Source: an uncultured bacterium (lineage in GTDB: Bacteria; Cyanobacteriota; Vampirovibrionia; Gastranaerophilales; Gastranaerophilaceae). Taken from it: DNA of 12,559 nucleotides. Location of the stretch: positions 1 to 12,559 of the forward strand of contig USHE01000041.1 in assembly GCA_900554385.1 (NCBI GenBank), given 5' to 3'. The notes below the pieces were generated by a model. It was not told the DNA's origin. It did no database searches and saw only the letters and a program-made list of their open reading frames with translations. Position 1 is the stretch's first letter. Each line of letters starts with the position of its first letter. Below are positions 1-6,898 of this stretch, in pieces. The translations under genes and the position numbers were made by a program.

Positions 1-28
1 ATAGCTATTTACATAACTTTAACTTTCG

Positions 29-57
29 TTGATACATTGTTTTTTTAAGTGTATTAT
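29..57 (+). promoter_or_regulatory. Sigma70-type promoter of the SLH-domain gene
   Basis: A TTGATA -35 box (29-34) and a TATTAT -10 box (52-57) are separated by exactly 17 bases, which puts the transcription start near base 64. The leader would be about 30 bases and contains a strong GGAGGGG ribosome site at 82-88. The in-frame ATG at 49 lies upstream of this start point and cannot be used by this transcript. Confidence 0.65.
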
Positions 58-93
58 GCAGTTGTGTATCTTTTTAATTTTGGAGGGGTGGAT

Positions 94-1245
94 ATGAAAA
101 ATCTAATCAAAATGTTTATTGCGGTTTCCGTGATGATGTTTTCGATAATGCCGTCTATGGCATTCCAGTTTCCTGATGTTTCGGAAAATCACTGGGCTGC
201 ATCTCAAATTGATGAATTATCTGATAAAGGCGTAATTGTAGGTTATCCTGACGGAACATTTAAGCCTGATGATTATGTTACGCGTGCTGAATTTGCGTCT
301 ATGGCAATAAGAGCTTTAGGGCAGGAGCATGCTTCTGTTGCACAGCCTGTTAATTTTACTGATATTGACTCTGATTATTGGGCTTATGATTCTATTCAAA
401 AAGCTTTATATTTTGAGCTAATTTCTTGTCCGCAAGAAGGTGATGTGTTTAGACCTGATGACACCGTCACTCGCGAGGAATCTATGACTGTTGCTGTTAA
501 TGCATTAACTACGGAACAGATTAGTGAGGCTAAGGCAAAAGAAGTTTTATCCAAATATGCTGATGCGGCTTCTATTCCTCAATCTTTCCTTATTCCGGCT
601 GGTAAAGCTGAAATTCTTGATATGATTGTTGTAATGCCTGCTGATGACAAAAAGGCAAGTCTTGAACCTACGCGTCCTGCAACAAGAGCAGAAGTTGCGG
701 CTATTCTTTACAATATGATGGAACAGGCAAAATTAAATCCAAATGCTAAATTGGCAGAGGCAATGAGAAAGAAAACCGGTGAAGGGTTTGTGATTGAAAA
801 TGCAACTGTTCAAGGGAGTGTTGGTGTAATTCCTGAAGGAACAATTGTTCCTGTTCAATTAACAAAATATGTAAGTTCTCAATCTTCTCAAGCTGGGGAT
901 TTGTACATTGCTGTTGCTCCTCAGAATTATATTACGAAAGATAATTATATCCTTGTTTACAAGGGCTCAAATTTAAAAGGGCAGTTAATTGACGTTAGAA
1001 GCGGTAAGTGGTTTGTAAGAAACGGTGTATTGATTCTTGATAATGCGCTTATTACAACTAATAATGACCAAACTGCAGCTTTTCAGGGAGTTGGCGATAT
1101 CACAAAACACAGAAACTGGTTTATGAAATTTGTCAGAGCAGTCCTTAAAGGTGAAAAACTCGAGGTAACTCCTGATGATACCGTTAACCTCAAACTTTTA
1201 AAACCTATAAAAGTTGATTTAACAAACGGTTGGATTTATGAATAA
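94..1245 (+). CDS. Secreted S-layer homology (SLH) domain protein
   Basis: This 383-residue protein is probably exported and attached to the cell wall or outer envelope. Residues 1-23 form a signal peptide ending SMA before FQFPDV. Two clear SLH repeats follow: about 26-75 (FPDV..HWA, GYPDGTFKPDD, VTRAEFA) and about 87-140 (FTDID.DYWA, FRPDDTVTREE). A weaker third repeat ends TRAEVAAILYNMM near 210. SLH repeats in related bacteria bind peptidoglycan-linked polymers and tether the outer layers. The C-terminal half, about 230-383, is beta-rich in appearance and I do not recognise it; it may be the functional outer domain. I chose the ATG at 94 because it has a strong ribosome site (GGAGGGG, 82-88) and begins a signal peptide; the ATG at 49 overlaps the -10 box. 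The gene is monocistronic, ending at a terminator. Confidence 0.88.
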   Translation: MKNLIKMFIAVSVMMFSIMPSMAFQFPDVSENHWAASQIDELSDKGVIVGYPDGTFKPDDYVTRAEFASMAIRALGQEHASVAQPVNFTDIDSDYWAYDSIQKALYFELISCPQEGDVFRPDDTVTREESMTVAVNALTTEQISEAKAKEVLSKYADAASIPQSFLIPAGKAEILDMIVVMPADDKKASLEPTRPATRAEVAAILYNMMEQAKLNPNAKLAEAMRKKTGEGFVIENATVQGSVGVIPEGTIVPVQLTKYVSSQSSQAGDLYIAVAPQNYITKDNYILVYKGSNLKGQLIDVRSGKWFVRNGVLILDNALITTNNDQTAAFQGVGDITKHRNWFMKFVRAVLKGEKLEVTPDDTVNLKLLKPIKVDLTNGWIYE

Positions 1246-1250
1246 TATGA

Positions 1251-1277
1251 AAACGCTCCCTAATTTTGGGAGCGTTT
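1251..1277. terminator. Bidirectional rho-independent terminator between convergent genes
   Basis: A 10-bp perfect stem, AAACGCTCCC (1251-1260) with GGGAGCGTTT (1268-1277), has a 7-base loop. T-runs flank it in both directions: TTTTTA on the plus strand, and TTTTCAT when read from the minus strand. It separates the SLH gene from the convergent prepilin gene, whose stop codon (1278-1280) abuts the stem. Confidence 0.9.
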
Positions 1278-1997
1278 TTAATAAAATACTTTATGAGGAT
1301 AATCTTTTGGAATTTTCCATCCATTAGTTTGTATTAATGCTGTGCAATACCAATTGCAGTACTGAGTATTGCAATTGCTTTTGCAGCCAAAGCGTCCTCC
1401 AATACCTGTTTTTAAAGAATTTGTTTTACCGTTCCATTGGTATTTATATGGTTCAAAACCTCTATTGTAATGATATACCATCTCTGGTGTTGTATCAACA
1501 GGTTTATACATAAATCTAAAGGCACATTTGCCGTAGGCTTTGTTTTCAGAGCCGGCACGGCTTATGCACTTTTCCGGAGTCATTGTGTAAAATACCCAAT
1601 CGTTCATCGTATTAGTTTGGTCTGGTTTAAAAATCAGTCCATCCGCAAGATAAAAAATTGGTAAACCTTTTGAATCATATTTTATATGCGTTATTTTAAA
1701 ATAGGGTGCTAAATATCTGTTTACCCATTTTTCAACAAGAGATTGTCCTGGAATAGGATTGCCCTCGTTGTCTACGGGTACATTGTTCTCAAATTGATGC
1801 CATATTTTTTTATCACCATTGTCTGCTTCTGAGCGTTGTATTGTTTGATTGATTACTGAATAAAATTTTGAGAGCTTTGTTTCGACTACTTTGTTGTTAT
1901 TTTTGTTAATTAGGGTTTGTAAGGTCATTGCAGCGACCACGCAGATTATCCCCAATGTAATAAGAACTTCAGCCAATGTAAATGCCTTGTTATTCAT
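1278..1997 (-). CDS. Prepilin-like protein with type IV pilin N-terminus and Cys-rich C-terminus
   Basis: This 239-residue protein is a type IV pilin or type II secretion pseudopilin-like subunit. The N-terminus reads MNNK-A, then FTLAEVLITLGII. This is the prepilin peptidase and N-methylation motif with Ala instead of Gly before the cleavage site and the conserved Glu at mature position 5; a hydrophobic helix follows to about residue 30. The globular part has APYFK (97-101) and LADG (117-120). Six cysteines lie outside the helix (144, 158, 205, 209, 214, 218), suggesting disulfides. The C-terminus has YC.AL....GW....DYP (217-234), shared with the prepilin-like gene at 9964. The start has a good site (AGGAGG, 2003-2008). 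The gene is divergent from an XRE regulator. The partner pilus or secretion machinery is not in the window, so its exact role is unknown. Confidence 0.85.
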   Translation of the reverse strand: MNNKAFTLAEVLITLGIICVVAAMTLQTLINKNNNKVVETKLSKFYSVINQTIQRSEADNGDKKIWHQFENNVPVDNEGNPIPGQSLVEKWVNRYLAPYFKITHIKYDSKGLPIFYLADGLIFKPDQTNTMNDWVFYTMTPEKCISRAGSENKAYGKCAFRFMYKPVDTTPEMVYHYNRGFEPYKYQWNGKTNSLKTGIGGRFGCKSNCNTQYCNWYCTALIQTNGWKIPKDYPHKVFY

Positions 1998-2014
1998 CTG
2001 TTCCTCCTGTTTTT

Positions 2015-2035
2015 ACTATTTTTTTTAATAATAGT
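2015..2035 (-). repeat. Short inverted repeat in the prepilin leader
   Basis: ACTATT (2015-2020) and AATAGT (2030-2035) are perfect 6-base complements around a 9-base spacer. They lie in the predicted leader just upstream of the AGGAGG ribosome site of the minus-strand prepilin gene. The stem is AT-rich and weak, so a regulatory role is only a possibility. Confidence 0.3.
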
Positions 2036-2052
2036 GTGATATTATATATATG

Positions 2053-2081
2053 ATTATGCCTTGTTTGCATATAATTGTCAA
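2053..2081 (-). promoter_or_regulatory. Sigma70-type promoter of the prepilin-like gene
   Basis: On the minus strand a perfect TTGACA (2076-2081) and CATAAT (2053-2058) are separated by 17 bases. Transcription would begin near 2046, giving a leader of about 48 bases with an AGGAGG ribosome site. This is among the closest-to-consensus promoters in the window. Confidence 0.75.
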
Positions 2082-2123
2082 TATGTCGCAATTTTAGAAT
2101 GTTTAAAGTTTTTAACTTATATT

Positions 2124-2145
2124 CTATCCTCTTATAAAAGGATAG
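2124..2145. promoter_or_regulatory. Inverted repeat overlapping the start region of the XRE regulator
   Basis: CTATCCT (2124-2130) and AGGATAG (2139-2145) form a perfect 7-bp dyad with an 8-base centre containing TATAAA. The right arm is also the ribosome binding region (AAGGA) of the gene starting at 2149. It could be a DNA operator for self-repression by the XRE protein, or an RNA hairpin that hides the ribosome site. The sequence alone does not decide between these. Confidence 0.45.
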
Positions 2146-2148
2146 GTT

Positions 2149-2466
2149 ATGCACGATACAAAAAAATATTTAGGCGCAAGAATTCAGGAAATTCGCAAAG
2201 GGCTTGGACTAAAGCAGACTGAGCTTGCAGAACTTGTAGGGATTGATTCAAAACATATGAGTAAAATTGAATGCGGTCGTTGTTATCCGTCTTTTGAGCT
2301 GCTTGATAAAATTGCATTAGGTTTAAATAAGCCTGTTTCAGCATTTTTAGACTCAGAACATCTTGCGAGCAGGGAAGTTTTGTCTGAAAAGCTTATGCAG
2401 CAGCTTTGTTCATTATCTGATGATAAATTTCGTCAAATTTATAAAATAATACAAACTTTTATTTAA
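2149..2466 (+). CDS. Small XRE/Cro-CI family helix-turn-helix regulator
   Basis: This 105-residue DNA-binding protein has a typical five-helix XRE domain at about residues 5-67: IQEIRKGLGLKQTELAELVG, then DSKHMSKIECGRCYPS, then LLDKIALGLNKPVSAFL. The remaining ~40 residues (LSEKLMQQLCSLSDDKFRQIYKII) look helical and may mediate dimerisation. The ribosome site AAGGA lies 6 bases before the ATG inside an inverted repeat, which suggests autoregulation. The gene is divergent from the prepilin gene at 1278-1997, so it may regulate that gene. Its TAA stop shares the bases TTAA (2463-2466) with the stop of the convergent polymerase gene. The target genes are unknown. Confidence 0.85.
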   Translation: MHDTKKYLGARIQEIRKGLGLKQTELAELVGIDSKHMSKIECGRCYPSFELLDKIALGLNKPVSAFLDSEHLASREVLSEKLMQQLCSLSDDKFRQIYKIIQTFI

Positions 2467-3692
2467 ACATCTTTTGTTATAAAGCCAGTTTGAATTATAT
2501 TTTTACCGAATTTTTCTTCAAGTTTGTCAAAGCATTTGGAAAGTTTATCTTTTTTGGCTTCCTTTTCATTGTCTGCAAACAAAGAAAGCTGGGCTTCTGC
2601 ATTCGGAACGAATGTATCAAGAATTATTCCGGTGCTTCTGTATAAAATATTGGGATTGTAGAGGGTGTCAAGCATTTCAAAAATAACGTCCGAAATCTCA
2701 AGTTCAAAGCTTGTTGCCTGATTAAGCATCCTTTTATCGTAATAGACTTTGAAATCTTTTGTCCTGAGCATAATTCCTATACCGTGGCATTTTGCGTTAA
2801 TTTTTCGGAGTTTTACGCAGGCTCTGTGAATGTGGTAATTTAGTGAATTTTTTATATATTCTTTGTCAGAGGTAAATTTTGCCATTGCACTTGTTTTTTG
2901 AATTGACTTTGGCAATTTTACTTCATCTGAAACTTCTGAAACCATTTCACCAAGAAGTTCGTGTTTCATTTCAAGTCCGCGTATTCCTATTTGCTTATTC
3001 AGCCATATATCTGACTGTTTTACGAGTTCATAGGCTGTCAGAATACCGTTTTTTCTAAGCATTGCCGATAAGTTTTTACCAATTCCCCAGATTTCATCAA
3101 TTCCTGTTTTTTCAAGAACGGGAATTATTTTTCTTGAACCTATCAAAAAAACACCCTCGTTAAGGCTTTTTGCTTTGTCGGAGGCAAGCTTTGCCAGTGA
3201 TTTTGATGAACTTAAACCTATTGAAACGGGGATGTCTACTTCTTCTTTAATTGTTTGGCGTATCGTTTGTGCTATTTCAAGATAATTCTTTTTATAAAGT
3301 CTTTCAAGTCCGGTTAACTCAACGAAAGCTTCATCTATAGAATAAACTTCAACTTTGGGTGAAAAACGCTTTAGTACATCCATAACCTGATTTGAAATTT
3401 CTCCGTATAAGTCGTGGTTTGCGTTAATATAGGTTGCTTCTTTCATTTTTCCCGTTATTTGAAAGTAGGGCATTCCCATACGTATTCCGAGTGCTTTGGC
3501 TTCTTTTGAACGTGAAATTACACATTGTCCGCGTCCTGACATGACACAGACAGGTTTTTCTTTTAGTTCGGGATTGACTTTCTGTTCACAGGATACAAAA
3601 AAAGAATCGCAATCTACAAGTGCTATAACGTGTTTTTTTGTCATAGCAATATTATCAATTACGTTTTGAATTTCATCAAATCTGTGTGTCAT
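2463..3692 (-). CDS. umuC: Y-family (UmuC/DinB-type) translesion DNA polymerase
   Basis: This 409-residue polymerase is predicted to copy past damaged template bases. Catalytic motifs are DCDSFF (27-32; first metal ligand D27, likely steric gate F32) and YSIDEAF (117-123; D120, E121). The segment GQCVISRSKEAKALGI followed by MGMPYF (55-77) matches UmuC-type more than DinB-type enzymes. A helix-hairpin-helix region (WGIGKNLSAMLRKNGI) is at 202-217, a little-finger domain follows, and QLSLF (368-372) is a near-ideal beta-clamp binding motif. No ribosome site precedes the ATG at 3692. However, the ATG overlaps as TAATG the stop of the alternative-frame NFACT tail, so translation by coupling is likely. 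No UmuD-like gene is present. An internal start at 3644 also lacks a ribosome site. Confidence 0.88.
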   Translation of the reverse strand: MTHRFDEIQNVIDNIAMTKKHVIALVDCDSFFVSCEQKVNPELKEKPVCVMSGRGQCVISRSKEAKALGIRMGMPYFQITGKMKEATYINANHDLYGEISNQVMDVLKRFSPKVEVYSIDEAFVELTGLERLYKKNYLEIAQTIRQTIKEEVDIPVSIGLSSSKSLAKLASDKAKSLNEGVFLIGSRKIIPVLEKTGIDEIWGIGKNLSAMLRKNGILTAYELVKQSDIWLNKQIGIRGLEMKHELLGEMVSEVSDEVKLPKSIQKTSAMAKFTSDKEYIKNSLNYHIHRACVKLRKINAKCHGIGIMLRTKDFKVYYDKRMLNQATSFELEISDVIFEMLDTLYNPNILYRSTGIILDTFVPNAEAQLSLFADNEKEAKKDKLSKCFDKLEEKFGKNIIQTGFITKDV

Positions 3693-3745
3693 TAATCTAT
3701 TATGATTTCTTTTTCGTTTTTATAAGTAACATATCCTAAATTTGC
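3692..3745 (-). other. Out-of-frame C-terminal coding tail of the NFACT gene (frameshift remnant)
   Basis: Shifting the NFACT reading frame by one base at 3745-3747 gives a 17-residue extension, ANLGYVTYKNEKEIIID, followed by TAA at 3692-3694. It fits the conserved NFACT-R ending (KP.GAKPG.V.Y...KT), which the in-frame version (KPPKQI, stop) lacks. The restored protein would be about 527 residues. A missing A in CCT-AA(A)-GCA explains the shift. This could be a real mutation or a sequence error. Confidence 0.8.
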
Positions 3746-5274
3746 TTAGGTGGTTTTCGTAAATATTTTCTTTTCGTATAAATTACGCCGATTTTAGATG
3801 ATGTATAGGCTGAGGAGTGTTCTTTTGCTAATTTTGCACAGTGTAGTATTAATTCATCAGGCGGGTTTAAACCTTTTAACAGGACGTGAGAACCGGCGCA
3901 GTCTTTTGTGTGAAACCATATATCCTCATCTTTTGCAAGTTTTGAGATAATATAATCATTCTGGCGGTTATTTTTTCCAATAAATATGGTGAAACCGTTA
4001 TTATCAATTTTTTCAGGCTCAATTGCTTTGTGTTTAGTCTGTTTTGCTCCCTCTACCGGCATGAGTTCTGATTTTATTTCAAGAAGGTCTGTTGTGGTTT
4101 TTGCGCATTCCAGAGAGTATAAAACCTGTTCATAGTAGTTTAAGTTTTCGTGGGTTAATTCTTTTTGTTCACCTAATTTTAGTTTGGTAGTTTTTCCTTT
4201 GTTGTAAAGTTTATAAAATCTGTTTGCGTTTTCTTTCAGTGTTTTGGTGTTATCCAGTTCAATTGAAATGTTTTTGTTATTTTCGTAATCGAAAACCTTA
4301 ATTGATGGGGAAAAATCTTTTGCATTATACATGTTTGCCATAATCAAATCGCCGTAAAGTCTGTATTTGTCGCAGTTTTCTTCTTTGAAAATTCGTTCAT
4401 TAAGTTTTTCTAGAGAGGTTTTTAATTTTTTTATTTTTTGACAGGTTAAAGTTTTTAGGTGTGTTTTTATTGTTTGATATTTATCTTTTTCCTGATAGAA
4501 AGTAAAATAAGCGTCAATCATTTCATTAACTGTCGATATGTTATGTGGATTTGTTAATAAATCTGAGTAAAGTGAAAATTCTTTGTAATCCTGTGATATT
4601 GCAGGTAATACATTTGTCAGTTTTACGTAATTTTTGATTTGTTCCAATGTGGAGTTCTTTATCTGATTTGCGAAAGATTTGGAAATCCAGAAAAATTCCA
4701 TTGTATCAAAGTCAACTTCTCCGTTATATGTAAGAATATCGGTTTTGTGCTGTTTGGGCGGATATACATAAGGAAGGGTTCCTGCCATTTCTCTAACACT
4801 GCTTTTTTCTGCTCCAATATTGTGAGCGCATCCGAGAATTATGTTTGTATCATAGTTATACAATACTACATTGGAATGTTTTCCCATTAACTCTATGGCA
4901 AGACAAAGATAGATTTTTTCGGAGAGTTCGTTGTATGTTTCAATATAAAATTCTAAAATCCTTTCGTTTTCAGGTTGGTTAATTTTTGAGATGATGGAAT
5001 TTTCAAGATATTTTCTCAAAAGCATACAAAACATAGGCGGTTTTTGAGGAATTTCTATCATCCGCCTTGCTTCGTTATCTTTGTTCATAAAACAAATATG
5101 GTGAAGCTGAGGGTTAATATTGATATAAAATTTTTTAGTTTCGCCAATGTTTCTTATCGAAAAAACGAATTCACGTCTGGTGGGCTGTTGAATTTTTTGA
5201 ATTCTTGCTCCTGTCATAAAATCCGAGTTTTCCTGAACCCAGGCTTTTAGCGTTAAACTGTCGAATGTAATCAT
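3736..5274 (-). CDS. rqcH: NFACT family protein (RqcH/FbpA-type ribosome quality control factor), 3' frameshifted
   Basis: RqcH-type NFACT proteins bind stalled 50S subunits carrying peptidyl-tRNA and direct C-terminal alanine tailing. This copy (512 residues as read) has the NFACT-N signature (MITFDSLTLKAW, PPMFCMLLRKYLE at 79-91, ELMGKHSN), a middle helical/coiled-coil region (about 250-320, 370-410) and the NFACT-R domain (IGKNNRQND, DIWFHTKD.AGSHVLLKG). The functionally important Asp-Arg pair of NFACT-N appears as E104-R105, a conservative change. The frame breaks after KPPK; the missing conserved tail continues in the -1 frame and would end at 3692 overlapping the polymerase start. No ribosome site is visible before the ATG at 5272-5274, yet homology fits this start. 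The truncation removes only the last strands of NFACT-R, so activity could be reduced rather than lost. Confidence 0.9.
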   Translation of the reverse strand: MITFDSLTLKAWVQENSDFMTGARIQKIQQPTRREFVFSIRNIGETKKFYININPQLHHICFMNKDNEARRMIEIPQKPPMFCMLLRKYLENSIISKINQPENERILEFYIETYNELSEKIYLCLAIELMGKHSNVVLYNYDTNIILGCAHNIGAEKSSVREMAGTLPYVYPPKQHKTDILTYNGEVDFDTMEFFWISKSFANQIKNSTLEQIKNYVKLTNVLPAISQDYKEFSLYSDLLTNPHNISTVNEMIDAYFTFYQEKDKYQTIKTHLKTLTCQKIKKLKTSLEKLNERIFKEENCDKYRLYGDLIMANMYNAKDFSPSIKVFDYENNKNISIELDNTKTLKENANRFYKLYNKGKTTKLKLGEQKELTHENLNYYEQVLYSLECAKTTTDLLEIKSELMPVEGAKQTKHKAIEPEKIDNNGFTIFIGKNNRQNDYIISKLAKDEDIWFHTKDCAGSHVLLKGLNPPDELILHCAKLAKEHSSAYTSSKIGVIYTKRKYLRKPPKQI

Positions 5275-5294
5275 ACAATTATGTTAGCACAGAA

Positions 5295-5323
5295 TTGTCA
5301 AAACACGAAACTTGTGTTATAAT
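5295..5323 (+). promoter_or_regulatory. Sigma70-type promoter of the nfeD/SPFH operon
   Basis: TTGTCA (5295-5300) and a perfect TATAAT (5318-5323) are separated by 17 bases, with a TGT extended -10 directly in front. The start would be near 5330, and the AGGAG ribosome site is at 5342-5346. The same TTGTCAA core reads TTGACA on the opposite strand (5296-5301), toward the NFACT gene, but I see no well-spaced -10 box there. Confidence 0.75.
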
Positions 5324-5354
5324 CATTGTTGTACTAGAGACAGGAGTTTAAGTT

Positions 5355-5783
5355 ATGGTTTTGTGGCAATTATATACAATCGTCGGGGTAATTTGTATTA
5401 TTCTTGAGATGGTTGTTCCGTCTATGTTTTTTTTAAATCTTGCGATTGCCGGTTTTATTACGGCGGTAATTTCATTATTTATTAATAATGCCGATATGTT
5501 AACGCTTGATTTTATTATACTTTCGCTGGTTTCTCTTTTCGTTTTAAGACCGCTTTTATTGAGAACTTTAAAATCTTCAAAGGATAAAGAAACCGGTATT
5601 GAAGGGGATTATATCGGCAAAGTTGTAAAGGTGATTGAGCCTGTTACAAAAACTACAGGTGCTATTACTATTTATGATGAACGCTGGAATGCCCGTGTTG
5701 ATAACGATGAGGAAATTCCTGCCGGTTCAGAGGTTAGGATTATTAGAAACGACAGTTTGATTATGTATGTAGAAAGGGTGTAA
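5355..5783 (+). CDS. nfeD: Short NfeD-like membrane protein
   Basis: This 142-residue protein has three predicted hydrophobic helices in residues 3-70 and a C-terminal OB-like beta domain (about 84-142: GKVVKVIEPV, GAITIYDERWNARV, IPAGSEVRIIR). This is the short NfeD architecture without the serine-protease domain. NfeD proteins sit in the membrane next to SPFH/stomatin proteins and are thought to assist microdomain assembly. The gene has a ribosome site (AGGAG, 5342-5346) and its own promoter. It is followed after 3 bases by the SPFH gene, the classic nfeD-SPFH pairing, so the two products very likely act together. Confidence 0.87.
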   Translation: MVLWQLYTIVGVICIILEMVVPSMFFLNLAIAGFITAVISLFINNADMLTLDFIILSLVSLFVLRPLLLRTLKSSKDKETGIEGDYIGKVVKVIEPVTKTTGAITIYDERWNARVDNDEEIPAGSEVRIIRNDSLIMYVERV

Positions 5784-5786
5784 TTT

Positions 5787-6764
5787 ATGACATTTTTATT
5801 GTGGATTTTGTTTGCGGCTCTTGTTGTTTATATTGCAAAGGGCATTTTGATTGTTCAGCAACAGGAAGTTATTATCATTGAAAGACTCGGAAAATATCAA
5901 AAAACGCTTGAATCAGGGCTTAATTTTATTATCCCTGTTTTAGAAGCTCCACGTGCTATGGCAAAACGCGTTACCCAACGAGGTCTTGACGGTTCTGTTT
6001 ATTCGTATTCCAAAGATGTTTCCCGTATTGATTTGAGAGAAACTGTTTTTGATTTCCCAAGACAAAATGTAATTACTAAAGATAACGTTACTATTACTAT
6101 TAATGCACTTTTATATTATCAAATTGTAGATGCTAAAAAAGCTGTTTATGCAATTGCTAATTTGCCTGATGCAATTGAAAAACTTACACAGACAACTTTA
6201 AGAAACCTTGTTGGTCAGCTGGATTTAGATGAAACTCTTGTTTCCAGAGATAAGATTAATCAGGAACTTCGTTCAATCCTTGATGAAGCTACAAACAAAT
6301 GGGGTGTTAAAGTTAACCGTGTAGAACTTCAAGATATTATTCCACCTGCGGATATTCAAAGCTCGATGGAAAAACAAATGAAAGCTGAACGTGATAGACG
6401 TGCAGCTATTCTTGAAGCCGAAGGGTTAAAGAAATCAGCAATTTTAAAAGCTGAAGGTCAAAAAGAAGCTGCAATTAATCAGGCAGAAGGTGAAAAACAA
6501 GCCGCTATTCTTAGAGCAGAGGGTGTGGCTCAGGCTCGTGTAATTGAAGCAGACGCTGAAAAAGAAGCTATTCAGCGAATTATTAATGCGTTAGCCGATA
6601 AAGGTCAGCCTGACAAATATTTAATTGCAATGAAATATTTGGAAACCTTATCTGATATTACTGCAGTTGATATTAACAAAGTTTTTTATATTCCGTATGA
6701 AGCAACAGGAAATCTTTCTTCTGTTGACGGAATTAAGCAAATGTTTGATAAAACAGTTAAATAA
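5787..6764 (+). CDS. SPFH-domain paraslipin/stomatin-like membrane protein (QmcA-like)
   Basis: This 325-residue protein is anchored by an N-terminal hydrophobic helix (1-23) and carries an SPFH/band-7 domain (about 24-190: QQEVIIIERLGKYQKTLESG, ITKDNVTITINALLYYQI, LDETLVSRDKIN, WGVKVNRVELQDIIPP). A coiled-coil region follows with four exact 11-residue-spaced AEG motifs (211, 222, 233, 244), then a short C-terminal region. Such proteins oligomerise on the inner membrane, organise microdomains and often modulate membrane proteases. The gene starts 3 bases after nfeD, with GAAAGGGTG as ribosome site, and ends at a terminator. Compared with textbook paraslipins, residues 64-90 (TQRGLDGSVYSY..) look more divergent, but the overall length is normal. 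Confidence 0.9.
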   Translation: MTFLLWILFAALVVYIAKGILIVQQQEVIIIERLGKYQKTLESGLNFIIPVLEAPRAMAKRVTQRGLDGSVYSYSKDVSRIDLRETVFDFPRQNVITKDNVTITINALLYYQIVDAKKAVYAIANLPDAIEKLTQTTLRNLVGQLDLDETLVSRDKINQELRSILDEATNKWGVKVNRVELQDIIPPADIQSSMEKQMKAERDRRAAILEAEGLKKSAILKAEGQKEAAINQAEGEKQAAILRAEGVAQARVIEADAEKEAIQRIINALADKGQPDKYLIAMKYLETLSDITAVDINKVFYIPYEATGNLSSVDGIKQMFDKTVK

Positions 6765-6787
6765 TCATATTTTAATTGAAAATATTC

Positions 6788-6820
6788 GGAGCGGAGTCTT
6801 GTACCTCCGCTCTTTTGTTA
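6788..6820 (+). terminator. Rho-independent terminator after the nfeD/SPFH operon
   Basis: GAGCGGAG (6789-6796) pairs with CTCCGCTC (6805-6812) around an 8-base loop and is followed by TTTTGTT. It closes the nfeD/SPFH transcript and separates it from aspS, which must have its own promoter in 6821-6885. TAAAAT (6860-6865) or TATTAT (6865-6870) could be the -10 box, but no good -35 box is paired with either. Confidence 0.85.
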
Positions 6821-6898
6821 TAAATATTCAAATTGCTGTTTACTTTTTCATGTTTTTGTTAAAATATTATTAGACATTTACTAGAAAAGGAAGATAAA

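Noticed and set aside
49..93. Upstream in-frame ATG at 49 for the SLH gene
   Set aside because: It overlaps the -10 box of the promoter, has no ribosome site, and would put 15 odd residues before a good signal peptide; ATG 94 has GGAGGGG.
3642..3644. Internal ATG at 3644 as the polymerase start
   Set aside because: No ribosome site precedes it, whereas the ATG at 3692 sits in a TAATG overlap with the restored NFACT stop.
2149..3692. XRE regulator plus polymerase as an SOS or phage-derived unit
   Set aside because: The genes are convergent, the regulator has no LexA-like peptidase domain, and no phage genes or attachment repeats are visible.
3736..3753. Programmed -1 ribosomal frameshift in the NFACT gene
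   Set aside because: The CCA-CCT-AAG context is not a slippery heptamer and I see no stable downstream structure; a plain 1-base loss explains it better.
6418..6525. Tandem repeat in the SPFH gene
   Set aside because: The regular 11-residue AEG spacing is the normal coiled-coil pattern of paraslipins, not a DNA repeat array.
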